DNA of 64,000 nt from Avimuribaculum sp964395975 (GTDB lineage Bacteria; Bacteroidota; Bacteroidia; Bacteroidales; Muribaculaceae): NCBI GenBank assembly GCA_964395975.1, contig CAYNBZ010000001.1, positions 48,938 to 112,937 of the forward strand. The letters run 5' to 3'. How positions within the stretch are numbered: position 1 is the stretch's first letter; every line of letters starts with the position of its first letter. Both the position numbers and the translations under genes were made by a program. Positions 9,329 to 17,887 of this stretch are shown one piece after another. Below the pieces are notes generated by a model. That model did not search any database, was not told the DNA's origin, and worked only from the letters and a program-made list of their open reading frames with translations.

Positions 9329-9336
9329 CAAAATTA
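9329..9336 (-). promoter_or_regulatory. -7 element upstream of the alpha-hydroxy-acid gene
   Basis: TAATTTTG on the minus strand, 13 bases before the ATG at 9315. It matches TAnnTTTG, but no clear TTTG lies 19-21 bases further upstream and the leader would be very short. Confidence 0.35.
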
Positions 9337-9406
9337 AAAGATGTGCATAATGCCCACACAGTGAGGCAACATGCACATCACGACAACCTGTGGTGTTGCT
9401 CTGCTT

Positions 9407-10699
9407 TTATTTTGCTATAATCAGATAGTAGTTTTTCTTTCCTCGTTGAACGAGGATGTATTTGCCGTTGAGTAATATTGAACTGTCGGCAGTTACGGTC
9501 GCATCAGCAATTTTTTCTTTGTTGACCGATATGCCTCCACTTTGAATCAGTTTGCGCATTTCGCCTTTTGACTGGAATATGGGTGCATGGGTCGTAAATA
9601 ATTCCACAAGTGGAACGCCGGTAGAAATCACATTGGCAGGGACTTCAAATGTGGGCACGCCTTCGAATATCGATAATAGCGTATCTTCATCTATACGATG
9701 AAGAATGTCACCGGTGTTGTTGGAAAACAGTATCTTAGATGCTTCCAATGCCATTTCGTAGTCCTGTTGAGAGTGTACCATTATTGTGATTTCGCGGGCA
9801 AGACGCTTTTGCAATGGGCGTTGCCCCGGGTCTTGTGCCTGTGATGCTTCCAGTGCTTCGATTTCCTCTTTTGTTAGGTCTGTGAATATTTTGATATACT
9901 TTGCTGCGTCGGCATCGCTAACATTGAGCCAGAACTGGTAGAACTTGTATGGCGATGTGCGTTTGGGGTCTAGCCAGACATTGCCCGATTCGGTTTTGCC
10001 AAATTTGCCACCATCAGCTTTCGTTATGAGCGGACACGTAAGTGCGTATGCCTCACCGCCATTAATGCGACGTATTAATTCGGTGCCGGTGGTCATGTTG
10101 CCCCATTGGTCGGAACCGCCCATTTGCAATTTGCACCCCATAGTTTCGTACAGATGCAGGAAGTCGTAGCCTTGAAGCAGCTGGTATGAAAATTCGGTAA
10201 ATGACATGCCGTGCTGGGTGTCGCTGCCAAGACGCTTTTTTACAGAATCTTTGGCCATCATATAGTTGACTGTGATGTGCTTTCCTATGTCGCGAATGAA
10301 ATTTAGGAAGCCATAATCCTTCATCCAATCATAGTTGTTGACAAGGATGGCATGGTTGAGAGCATCGCTGTCAAAATCGAGGAACTTGGCGAGTTGTCGT
10401 TTAATGCACTCTTGATTGTGGCGTAAAGTGGTCTCATCGATAAGTACACGTTCCTGTGACTTCATCGATGGGTCACCTATCATACCCGTTGCCCCACCCA
10501 CGAGGGCGATAGGCCGGTGTCCTGCACGTTGCAGGTGCTTGAGCATCATTACCCCCACCAAGTGACCGATATGCAATGAGTCGGCAGTAGGGTCTATACC
10601 CAAGTATGCCGTAGTCATTTCTTTGTTGAGTTGTTCTTCAGTACCCGGCATCATGTTGTTAATCATGCCGCGCCATTTCAATTCTTCAATAAAATTCAT
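9407..10699 (-). CDS. tyrS: Tyrosyl-tRNA synthetase
   Basis: Class Ic aminoacyl-tRNA synthetase that charges tRNA-Tyr. The 430-residue product has HIGH at 43-46, the tyrosine-binding Rossmann core with GGSDQWGNMTTGTEL, a KMSKS-type loop in the KFGKT form at 232-236, and a C-terminal S4-like RNA-binding domain (IQSGGISVNKEK onward). Length and motif order match bacterial TyrRS. It has its own strong promoter at 10731-10762 and is separated by 91 bp from the next gene on the strand. Confidence 0.97.
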   Translation of the reverse strand: MNFIEELKWRGMINNMMPGTEEQLNKEMTTAYLGIDPTADSLHIGHLVGVMMLKHLQRAGHRPIALVGGATGMIGDPSMKSQERVLIDETTLRHNQECIKRQLAKFLDFDSDALNHAILVNNYDWMKDYGFLNFIRDIGKHITVNYMMAKDSVKKRLGSDTQHGMSFTEFSYQLLQGYDFLHLYETMGCKLQMGGSDQWGNMTTGTELIRRINGGEAYALTCPLITKADGGKFGKTESGNVWLDPKRTSPYKFYQFWLNVSDADAAKYIKIFTDLTKEEIEALEASQAQDPGQRPLQKRLAREITIMVHSQQDYEMALEASKILFSNNTGDILHRIDEDTLLSIFEGVPTFEVPANVISTGVPLVELFTTHAPIFQSKGEMRKLIQSGGISVNKEKIADATVTADSSILLNGKYILVQRGKKNYYLIIAK

Positions 10700-11025
10700 C
10701 GAATGGGTCTGTTTAATTCATTTTATACAGCAAAGATAATGCAAGTTGAGGGCATAAGCAAATCATAACAGCATGATTCAGGATGGCATTGGTTTTTTGA
10801 AAATTATGAGGTGTCATGAGTGAAGAGTTTTCCCCGGAAATTAGCACCGATTGCTTGCTTTTATGATGGCATGGCGAAGTCGAGCCTGTGATTTAAAAAT
10901 TTATTATCCGATGGATATAAAATTTATTTGTACTTTTGTATGAAATAACCTTTACGGCTATTGTGTTTCAAAATTAAGGTGTGGCTAATCTTTGCCATTC
11001 AAATAAAAACTTGATGACTTAACCA
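10700..11025. other. Divergent intergenic region, tyrS / pepT
   Basis: 326 bp holding the tyrS promoter (minus) and a -7-like TACTTTTG at 10931-10938 facing pepT, about 88 bases before its ATG. The middle stretch (10770-10900) shows no open frame, repeat or strong hairpin that I can support. Confidence 0.6.
10731..10762 (-). promoter_or_regulatory. tyrS promoter
   Basis: Minus strand: TTTG (10762-10759), 20 bases, TATCTTTG (10738-10731). Consensus elements and spacing; the ATG follows 31 bases later. Confidence 0.75.
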
Positions 11026-12261
11026 ATGATGACTGTTGTAGAACGTTTTTTGCAGTATGTGAAGTTCGATACACAAAGCGACGAACTCACCAACCTCACT
11101 CCATCTACCCCGGGGCAGATGATATTTGCCCAATACTTGGAAAAAGAATTGAAACAACTTGGGCTGTCAGATATCTCGCTAGATGATAACGGTTACCTGA
11201 TGGCTACATTGCCGTCTAACTGTGGCAATCAGGTCCCTACTGTTGGATTTATAGCACACCTTGACACTTCGCCCGATATGTCGGGACACCATGTGTCGCC
11301 TCGTATCGTAGAAAAATATGATGGTGACGACATAGTGCTTAATGCAGAGAAAAATATTGTGCTGTCACCGACACAATTTCCTGAACTTGAAGATTATAAA
11401 GGACAAGATTTGATAGTAACCGACGGAAATACTTTGCTTGGTGCTGATGACAAGGCCGGTATCGCTGAAATTATTTCAGCGGTGGATTATCTGAAATCGC
11501 ATCCCGAAATCAAGCATGGTGATATACGTATTGCATTCAATCCAGATGAGGAGATAGGGCAAGGTGCGCATAAATTTGATGTGCAACGATTTGGTGCCGA
11601 CTGGGCATATACGATGGATGGCGGTGCCATAGGTGAATTGGAATATGAAAACTTCAATGCTGCAGTGGCAAAAGTCACGTTCAAGGGGCGCAATGTACAT
11701 CCCGGGTATGCCAAGCACAAAATGATAAACTCTATACGTATTGCAAACCAGTTTGCCATGATGTTGCCTCGCTGGGAAACGCCCGAGCATACCGAGGGAT
11801 ATGAAGGATTCTATCACTTGGTGGGGATAGAAGGTAATGTAGAGCAATCGGTGTTGACGTATATAATCAGGGATCACGATCGCGACCGCTTTGAACGCCG
11901 TAAAAAAGAACTTGAACATATCACTCGCAAGATAAATAATGAATTTCCCGGTTGTGCCTCTATCGACATAAAAGACCAGTATTATAACATGCTTGAAAAA
12001 ATCAAGCCTGTGATGCATATTATCGATATTGCAAAAATTGCAATGGAACGTGCAGGAGTGAAACCTGTGGTGCAACCGATACGTGGTGGAACTGATGGAG
12101 CGCAATTGTCGTTTAAGGGGTTGCCATGTCCTAATATTTTTGCCGGTGGGTTGAATTTCCACGGGCGTTATGAGTTCGTGCCTATACAATCGATGGAAAA
12201 GGCTGCCGCCACTATCGTGGAAATATGCAAGATAGTCGCTGAGGAGCCGGAAAAGGAGTGA
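11026..12261 (+). CDS. pepT: Peptidase T (tripeptide aminopeptidase)
   Basis: M20B zinc aminopeptidase that removes the N-terminal residue of tripeptides in the cytoplasm. Metal and catalytic residues are where expected: H78-L-D80 in the AHLDTSPDMSG motif, D142 in GADDKAG (139-145), E175-E176 in PDEEIGQGA, then the MDGG strand and the late RGGTDGAQLS and GGLNFHGRYEF blocks. At 411 residues it matches PepT length. The start is ATG 11026 (or the adjacent ATG 11029). ruvB begins 10 bp after its stop, so the two are likely co-transcribed. Confidence 0.96.
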   Translation: MMTVVERFLQYVKFDTQSDELTNLTPSTPGQMIFAQYLEKELKQLGLSDISLDDNGYLMATLPSNCGNQVPTVGFIAHLDTSPDMSGHHVSPRIVEKYDGDDIVLNAEKNIVLSPTQFPELEDYKGQDLIVTDGNTLLGADDKAGIAEIISAVDYLKSHPEIKHGDIRIAFNPDEEIGQGAHKFDVQRFGADWAYTMDGGAIGELEYENFNAAVAKVTFKGRNVHPGYAKHKMINSIRIANQFAMMLPRWETPEHTEGYEGFYHLVGIEGNVEQSVLTYIIRDHDRDRFERRKKELEHITRKINNEFPGCASIDIKDQYYNMLEKIKPVMHIIDIAKIAMERAGVKPVVQPIRGGTDGAQLSFKGLPCPNIFAGGLNFHGRYEFVPIQSMEKAAATIVEICKIVAEEPEKE

Positions 12262-12270
12262 AACATATAT

Positions 12271-13296
12271 ATGCCTGGCTCATTTGACATAAGACGTGAA
12301 CGCATTGAGAGCGACAAAGACTTTGAGCGAGCTTTGCGCCCTATGGTATTCGACGACTTCAACGGGCAGGACAAGGTAATTGAAAACTTGCGCGTATTCG
12401 TGGCGGCGGCAAAGTTACGGGGTGAAGCTCTTGACCATATTCTGCTGCACGGGCCTCCGGGACTTGGAAAGACTACATTGTCGAATATCATCGCTAACGA
12501 GCTTGGTGTGGGATTCAAGGTTACTTCGGGTCCAGTGCTCGACAAACCGGGAGACTTGGCCGGCATCCTGACATCGCTTGAAGAAAACGATGTGCTGTTT
12601 ATCGATGAGATACATCGTTTAAGCCCCATAGTAGAGGAATATCTTTACTCTGCTATGGAAGATTACCGCATTGATATAATGATAGACAAGGGGCCGGGAG
12701 CTAGATCGGTGCAATTAACACTTTCGCCGTTTACACTTATAGGCGCAACTACTCGCAGTGGATTGTTGACTGCACCACTCAGAGCGAGATTTGGTATTAA
12801 TTGTCATTTGGAATATTACGACCACTCGGTATTACAGGGTATTGTCGAACGGTCGGCAAAATTGCTCGGTATGCCAATCACCAATGATGCTGCGCGAGAG
12901 ATTGCATTGCGCAGCCGTGGAACACCGCGCATAGCCAATGCGTTGTTGCGGAGGGTGCGGGATTTTGCGCAAGTAAAGGGTGACGGGTCTATCGATAGCA
13001 AGATTGCACGTTTTTCCCTTGAAGCCCTAAATATCGACCAATACGGGCTCGATGAAATCGATAACAAGATATTGACTACCATAATCGACAAGTTTAAGGG
13101 TGGGCCTGTGGGGCTGACCACTATTGCTACAGCTCTTGGCGAAGATCCGGGTACAATCGAAGAAGTGTATGAGCCTTTTTTGATAAAAGAAGGGTTTGTA
13201 AAACGCACTCCGCGTGGGCGTGAAGTGACTGACCTTGCTTATAATCATCTTGGTCGCAGTCGTCTTGCTGCCCAATCATCCCTTTTCGGACAATAG
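12271..13296 (+). CDS. ruvB: Holliday junction branch-migration helicase RuvB
   Basis: Hexameric AAA+ motor that, with RuvA and RuvC, migrates and resolves Holliday junctions. Walker A GPPGLGKTT is at 61-69, Walker B LFIDEIHR has D112-E113, the sensor 1 region reads IGATTRSGLL, the arginine finger region is RARFG, and the C-terminal winged helix includes GLTTIATALGEDPGTIEEVYEPFL. It has 341 residues, normal for RuvB. ruvA and ruvC are not in this window. It follows pepT by 10 bp, and a weak 9-bp stem with one G-U pair (13339-13347 with 13360-13368) lies just downstream. Confidence 0.97.
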   Translation: MPGSFDIRRERIESDKDFERALRPMVFDDFNGQDKVIENLRVFVAAAKLRGEALDHILLHGPPGLGKTTLSNIIANELGVGFKVTSGPVLDKPGDLAGILTSLEENDVLFIDEIHRLSPIVEEYLYSAMEDYRIDIMIDKGPGARSVQLTLSPFTLIGATTRSGLLTAPLRARFGINCHLEYYDHSVLQGIVERSAKLLGMPITNDAAREIALRSRGTPRIANALLRRVRDFAQVKGDGSIDSKIARFSLEALNIDQYGLDEIDNKILTTIIDKFKGGPVGLTTIATALGEDPGTIEEVYEPFLIKEGFVKRTPRGREVTDLAYNHLGRSRLAAQSSLFGQ

Positions 13297-13474
13297 CAGC
13301 AGGGGCATTGTTGGTGTGGTTTTGAGCATGAAGGCATTGTGTGGGAAGGTGTTATATGTTTTCCACACACTATATTATTAGTGTCTGTAATTTTATAATA
13401 TCAGTAAGGTACTGAACTATATGTGAAAAATAAGAAAGCATATCGTATGACAAAACAATATGCTTTTCTATACG

Positions 13475-13545
13475 TTGTCTTACGAGGATTCGAACCTCGA
13501 CAGGCAGAACCAAAAACTGCAGTGCTACCATTACACCATAAGACA
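13475..13545 (-). tRNA. tRNA-Gln (anticodon UUG)
   Basis: Read on the minus strand, TGTCTTA (5') pairs with TAAGACA (3'), with discriminator A. The anticodon loop TTTTGGT gives UUG. The T arm has the GGTTCGAATCC signature. CCA is not encoded. The base pair closing the anticodon loop is U-U, as can occur in glutamine tRNAs. Confidence 0.93.
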
Positions 13546-13582
13546 ATCCTTTCAACCAAGACTCTTCGTCCTAATTGCGGTG

Positions 13583-13613
13583 CAAAGTTAAGCCAAATTA
13601 TGTAATACTGCAA
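13583..13613 (-). promoter_or_regulatory. tRNA-Gln promoter
   Basis: Minus strand: TTG at 13613-13611, 20 bases, then TAACTTTG at 13590-13583. Good match and spacing, 37 bases before the mature tRNA 5' end. Confidence 0.6.
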
Positions 13614-13673
13614 GTTTTTTTGTTCCTTTTTTAATTAGTGAGTAATTTTCTCACAGTATTGGCGTTATTGTTG

Positions 13674-13681
13674 TAACTTTG
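13674..13681 (+). promoter_or_regulatory. -7 element of the MATE gene
   Basis: TAACTTTG, 25 bases before the ATG at 13707; a T-rich stretch (TTTTC) lies at roughly the -33 position. Confidence 0.45.
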
Positions 13682-13706
13682 TGGCGACAAGAGGAGAATA
13701 TAGATT

Positions 13707-15128
13707 ATGGGAAACTTTGGGAAATCAGATAGGTTATATGAATTGCAAAATCTCCAGGTAAGCAAATCAGATAGGTTATATGAATTGCAAAATCTCCCGA
13801 TAAGCAAATTGTTGTGGAAATACAGCATGCCTGCCATAGTGGGTATTGTGGTGATGTCGTTGTATAACATAATCGACCGTATTTTCATTGGGCAAGGTGT
13901 GGGGCCGGATGCTATTGCAGGGCTTGCCATTACATTCCCTGTAATGAATCTTGCCACTGCGCTCGGGATGCTTATCGGAGCAGGTAGTGCAGCAAGGGTC
14001 TCAATTGTTCTCGGACAGGGGGATAAACCTATGGCATTCAAAATATTGGGAAATAGCATTGTCATGACCATAACGCTTGGTATTAGTTATATTACTGTTT
14101 TTGCCATTTTTATGGACGACATATTGCGCTTGTTTGGAGCCAGTGAAAGGACATTGCCATACGCCCACGATTTTATGATGTACATCCTTCCGGGATTGTT
14201 GCTTATGAATATGTGTTATTCCTATAACAATTTAATGCGCGCATCGGGATATCCGACACGGGCAATGGTGACAATGTTCATCGGAGCGGGGTTAAATGTC
14301 ATGCTTGCTCCGCTATTCATTTTTATTTTCGGGTGGGGTATAAAAGGAGCTGCCATTGCTTCCGACATATCTATGGCGGTTTCGGCTGCTTTTGTAATGT
14401 CACATTTTATGTCGAAAAAGAGCGAGATACATTTTAAACAAGGTATATACCGGCTTGAAAAGTCAATACTTTTATCGATTGTGTCGATAGGTGCAGCTCC
14501 GTTTTTAATTAACTGTGCAGGTTGTGTCATAAATGCAATTGTTAACAATACTCTTTTCAAGTATGGTGGTGACTCAGCCGTGGCAGCTATGGGGATATTT
14601 ACAACATATTCGCAATTACTGATAGTGGTGGTTATAGGCATTTGTCAAGGTATGCAGCCAATAATCGGATTTAATTATGGTGCGCGATGTTTCGACCGTT
14701 TGCGTCGCACTTATTTTCTTGCCGTCAGTGCTTCATCCATCGTTTGTGTGTTGGGGACGATTCTGTCGCTCAGTTGCCCTCAATATATAGCCAGGGCATT
14801 TACAACCGATACTGACTTGATAAGTGCGATAGTCAAAAGTTTGACAATAACGACAATCATGTTCTGGGGCATTGGGTTTCAGATTGTTTCGACCAATTTT
14901 TTCCAGTCGCTTGGTATGGCTAAGAAATCTATATTTTTAAGTCTTACTCGTCAGATAATCTTTCTCATCCCGTTGCTTGTCATTCTGCCTCCACATTTTG
15001 GGCTTAATGGCGTGTGGGCGGCGTTCCCTACGGCCGACTCACTTGCAATCTTTATTACTGTTGTGTTGATAATTAATCAATTCCGGACATTAAGAAAGAT
15101 GGAAATTTCGAGTAGCAATGATGTATGA
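13707..15128 (+). CDS. MATE family efflux transporter
   Basis: 473-residue multidrug and toxic compound extrusion antiporter with about 12 membrane segments, exporting cationic compounds using a Na+ or H+ gradient. It shows paired MatE repeats: the first opens with LLWKYSMPAIVGIVVMSLYNIIDRIFIG, the second near residue 250 with GAAPFLINCAGCVINAIVNN. The N terminus is odd. A 14-residue unit beginning KSDRLYELQNL occurs twice in tandem (residues 6-19 and 20-33), while family members normally have one short cytoplasmic lead. The duplication is nearly identical at DNA level and so recent. The substrate cannot be predicted. The gene stands alone, with its own -7 box. Confidence 0.92.
   Translation: MGNFGKSDRLYELQNLQVSKSDRLYELQNLPISKLLWKYSMPAIVGIVVMSLYNIIDRIFIGQGVGPDAIAGLAITFPVMNLATALGMLIGAGSAARVSIVLGQGDKPMAFKILGNSIVMTITLGISYITVFAIFMDDILRLFGASERTLPYAHDFMMYILPGLLLMNMCYSYNNLMRASGYPTRAMVTMFIGAGLNVMLAPLFIFIFGWGIKGAAIASDISMAVSAAFVMSHFMSKKSEIHFKQGIYRLEKSILLSIVSIGAAPFLINCAGCVINAIVNNTLFKYGGDSAVAAMGIFTTYSQLLIVVVIGICQGMQPIIGFNYGARCFDRLRRTYFLAVSASSIVCVLGTILSLSCPQYIARAFTTDTDLISAIVKSLTITTIMFWGIGFQIVSTNFFQSLGMAKKSIFLSLTRQIIFLIPLLVILPPHFGLNGVWAAFPTADSLAIFITVVLIINQFRTLRKMEISSSNDV
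13722..13805 (+). repeat. Two 42-bp tandem repeats in the MATE N terminus
   Basis: Unit 1 spans 13722-13763 and unit 2 spans 13764-13805. They differ at only two positions (34 leading bases identical). The 42-bp period keeps the frame, adding 14 residues per copy. Confidence 0.9.
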
Positions 15129-15288
15129 AGAGTGTGAACAATTAAATTATTATTACGTTAGTGGTATTTGCAGCTTTCGCAATGATGCTATAGTAAGAGG
15201 CTTTATTGGAATCACAGGTGTGTGTATTTTGTGTACAATGAACTGTAAGCCATTTCTGAGACAAGAGACAGGAGTGTGGGCATCGTCC

Positions 15289-15876
15289 TTATTCGGCAGA
15301 GATGTTGAACGGCGTGATTTCAAAGTAGATTTTGTCGTGCCGGTATTGCTGGTTTGGAACGACTATAAAACAATCATATGATCTCATACCGTTTACTATC
15401 AGATGCCTTTCTGAAATTTCAGTCAGCTCTAATGCACTGCGCATAAGCGTGTATTCGTCATATACACAAATGACGCAAAAAGCCGATTGAATGGATGATC
15501 CATCACCAGTTGAAACAATTGCTTTCAACAATTTTGAGAACCGCCATGCTGCCAATTTCCATATGTCGTGTTCTTTCGGCACTATGCGCAACAGAGCATT
15601 TAGGGCATCAAGATTGTAAGGATTGCGGCATGCGGTGTCCCATGCCAGCCGAAGTGCATTTTCGATGTCACCGGTTTTTATCATGCTGTCGATTGCCATA
15701 CGGTTGAAATCGATATCGGAATAGCATTCATTCACATAGGCTTGAGCCACATATGCACGAGCTATATCACTTAGTGGTAGTGAATTGTCGAGTCTGTCGA
15801 AACGAGCAGTGATGGTTGCCACTTCTGTAGGCTTTTCACGTGCCCATTTTTCTATTTCATTGCAATCTATGGGCAT
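15289..15876 (-). CDS. Hypothetical protein, DUF4919-like
   Basis: 195 residues, no signal peptide or membrane segment. The central part (residues 45-120) is helical with a TPR-like look: alternating small and aromatic residues, as in DTACRNPYNLDALNALLRI. This resembles the Bacteroidota DUF4919 family, a recognition from memory that should be searched. It starts 16 bp after the tonB-like gene stop on the same strand and is the last gene of the pdxJ-exbB-exbD-tonB run, so it may be an accessory of that envelope energising system or simply co-transcribed. No catalytic motif is visible. Confidence 0.65.
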   Translation of the reverse strand: MPIDCNEIEKWAREKPTEVATITARFDRLDNSLPLSDIARAYVAQAYVNECYSDIDFNRMAIDSMIKTGDIENALRLAWDTACRNPYNLDALNALLRIVPKEHDIWKLAAWRFSKLLKAIVSTGDGSSIQSAFCVICVYDEYTLMRSALELTEISERHLIVNGMRSYDCFIVVPNQQYRHDKIYFEITPFNISAE

Positions 15877-15891
15877 ATAAGGATAGTTTTT

Positions 15892-16680
15892 TTACTGAAA
15901 TTTCCAAGTTATATAACCGATGGCTTCGCTTATTGTACCTGTAGGCACCTTGAACTGCGATTGCAGCGATGCTTGTTCGCAGCTGCGTCGCACTTCCATG
16001 TTGCTTGCTGCAGTACCGTTGCCGTGGTCGTAGTTGGCCGATATTACTTTCCCTCGGGAGTTTACGCGAACTCTTATCACCACAATTCCCTCAACAGGGC
16101 TGCTTGGACTTCCCCAATGTTCAAGTGTGTATCCAGCCGACAATCCCGATACTCCGGGTGATCCTTGGCTAGAGCCTGTCGGACTGTTGCCATCTGGTTG
16201 CCCTGTACTGCCGTGACCTTGATTCGAAGAATTGTTGAATGCGCCTTGTATGAGTTCGTTAGTGCGTCGTTCGGCTTCTTGCCGTTGCTTGATGCGTTCT
16301 TGTTCGGCGAGTTCCTCTTTGGTCGGGCCGGCTTCTTCTGATTCTTGTTTCACTTGCATGGGGGATTCTTCCGATGTGGACAGAGCCGGTGATGCTGATC
16401 GCCCCTCTTTACCGGCATCTATAATATCATCTCCAGTATTGACTTGAATTTCATCAGTTGCCGATGTGACAGTGCTGTTGTCAATGGATTCTTGCAGGGC
16501 ATTCCCGAGCATCACATATTCACCACCGAAAAAGGTTATATCTTGTCGTGTCGATTCGTTGAGCATCGGGATTACTTGGAAATGCAAGTGTGATAACACA
16601 AGAATAAACATGGCCGCAATGTGTAAGAGCACTGTTGTGGCTAAGGCTATTTTTTTGTTTTTGTTGGGAGCGGCAGCCAT
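15892..16680 (-). CDS. TonB-like energy transducer
   Basis: 262 residues: a cytoplasmic Lys-rich start, one membrane segment (about 12-30, LATTVLLHIAAMFILVLSHL), a long low-complexity periplasmic linker rich in Glu, Ser, Gly and Pro (about 70-175), and a C-terminal TonB-like beta domain (about 180-262, with VVIRVRVNSRGKV). TonB proteins carry proton-motive-force energy from ExbB-ExbD to outer-membrane receptors. The start codon overlaps the exbD stop (TAATG), implying translational coupling. The linker is less proline-rich than in classical TonB, so a TolA-like role is also possible. Confidence 0.85.
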   Translation of the reverse strand: MAAAPNKNKKIALATTVLLHIAAMFILVLSHLHFQVIPMLNESTRQDITFFGGEYVMLGNALQESIDNSTVTSATDEIQVNTGDDIIDAGKEGRSASPALSTSEESPMQVKQESEEAGPTKEELAEQERIKQRQEAERRTNELIQGAFNNSSNQGHGSTGQPDGNSPTGSSQGSPGVSGLSAGYTLEHWGSPSSPVEGIVVIRVRVNSRGKVISANYDHGNGTAASNMEVRRSCEQASLQSQFKVPTGTISEAIGYITWKFQ

Positions 16681-17126
16681 TATATGTTTTTTGTTTTGCC
16701 CGGTGGGGCATAATTAGGCGATGCCGGTGTGGTAGCGAGAACAATCTTCAGGTTATTGCGAGCACCTTTGTCGAGCACTTCTACTATCTTGCCGTAAGGA
16801 ACCGCTGCATCGGCATAAAGGGCGATGAATTGCTCGGGGTTGTTTTGCTGTGCAAGGTACAAAAATGTGAGCAGCTGATTTTCGGGTAATGCCTTCGGCT
16901 CTTCATCTCCGAACGCTCCATACATCACAAGGTCTTTGTCAATATATATTCGCGTTCCCGGCTTCAAAGCTGTTTGTTGGCTTGACTGTGGTAGGTCGAC
17001 TTCGAGAGCTGATGGATAAACAAATGTTGATGTCACCATGAAGAATATGAGCAGCAGGAATATTACATCCGTCATTGATGCCATACTGAACATCGACATC
17101 ATGTCGTGTTGTCTTTTCAGTGCCAT
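16680..17126 (-). CDS. exbD: ExbD/TolR family proton-channel subunit
   Basis: 148 residues from ATG 17126 (MALKRQHDMMSMFSM). It has a single N-terminal membrane helix carrying the conserved proton-path aspartate D20 in MASMTDVIFLLLIFF, followed by a periplasmic domain. An upstream in-frame ATG at 17189 would add 21 residues but would overlap exbB, so the shorter start is preferred. It lies between exbB (7-bp gap) and the tonB-like gene (1-bp overlap). With ExbB it forms the inner-membrane motor. Many Bacteroidota carry two exbD copies; here there is one. Confidence 0.92.
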   Translation of the reverse strand: MALKRQHDMMSMFSMASMTDVIFLLLIFFMVTSTFVYPSALEVDLPQSSQQTALKPGTRIYIDKDLVMYGAFGDEEPKALPENQLLTFLYLAQQNNPEQFIALYADAAVPYGKIVEVLDKGARNNLKIVLATTPASPNYAPPGKTKNI

Positions 17127-17133
17127 GACTTTT

Positions 17134-17868
17134 TTATTTTGTTGCCGGCTCGTTAAGTAAGTCCATGAATTCCATTGTCTTGGCTTCAAGCTGATTCATC
17201 ACCTTGTTAAGTCTTGACACAAGGAAGTTGTAGGCAAATAGTGCTATTACACCTACAATCAAACCTGCGACAGTCGTCACCAATGCTTCATATATGCCAC
17301 TTGCCAATACTGCGATATTGGCATTGTTTCCCGCGCTTGCCAATGCGAAGAATGCTTTGACCATACCAGTAACAGTTCCGAGGAATCCGAGCATCGGAGC
17401 TCCGGCGGCTGTTGTAGCAAGCCAGTTAAATCCTTTACCAAGGGCTGTTATTTCCATGTTTCCAGTGTTCTCGATGGCAACAAGCACATCGTTCATCGGG
17501 CGTCCTATACGCGAAATGCCTTTCATGATGAGCCGAGAATATGGGGTGTCAGTTTTTTTGCATAAATTCATTGCGCTTTCAATTTCACCGTCATGAATAT
17601 AGTCTTTGATGCGTTTCATGAAGGTGTTGTCTTCTTTTGCTGCTGTGCTGATGGCAAGAAAACGCTCAATGAATATGTAGATACTGATTATCGACAATAT
17701 GGCGAGAGGTATCATGATGATACCACCCTTTAGTGTCAGCTCCCATACCGATAGCTCTTGTGTGTGGTAGCTTTCTATGGCTTGTTGCACTGCTCCGAGT
17801 GTGTCTACCGGCATCCAGTCAGCATTTTGAAGTGTTAGTGCAGCCATGATTGAGTTGAGGATAGGCAT
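17134..17868 (-). CDS. exbB: ExbB/TolQ/MotA family proton channel
   Basis: 244 residues with an N-terminal hydrophobic segment (about 45-68), a cytoplasmic domain, and the paired membrane helices of the family: GAPMLGFLGTVTGMVKAFFALAS followed by ALVTTVAGLIVGVIALFAYNFLVSRL. The GTVTGM and TTVAGL motifs line the proton path. It follows pdxJ by 19 bp and precedes exbD by 7 bp. Start ATG at 17868; a second ATG seven codons in is also possible. Confidence 0.93.
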   Translation of the reverse strand: MPILNSIMAALTLQNADWMPVDTLGAVQQAIESYHTQELSVWELTLKGGIIMIPLAILSIISIYIFIERFLAISTAAKEDNTFMKRIKDYIHDGEIESAMNLCKKTDTPYSRLIMKGISRIGRPMNDVLVAIENTGNMEITALGKGFNWLATTAAGAPMLGFLGTVTGMVKAFFALASAGNNANIAVLASGIYEALVTTVAGLIVGVIALFAYNFLVSRLNKVMNQLEAKTMEFMDLLNEPATK

Positions 17869-17887
17869 GTTTCAGTGTTGAAGGGGA

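Noticed and set aside
8704..9420. 238-codon plus-strand frame opposite the alpha-hydroxy-acid gene
   Set aside because: It is the antisense of a clearly conserved enzyme; composition is His/Phe/Cys-rich as expected for a shadow frame.
11476..12189. 237-codon minus frame inside pepT
   Set aside because: Fully antisense to PepT with all catalytic motifs on the plus strand; no homology recognised.
13707..13805. Possible phase-variable frameshift repeat in the MATE gene
   Set aside because: The unit is 42 bp, a multiple of three, so copy-number change would not switch the frame.
15118..15381. 87-codon plus frame after the MATE gene
   Set aside because: It overlaps the MATE stop and the 3' end of the DUF4919-like gene; no signal, motif or promoter.
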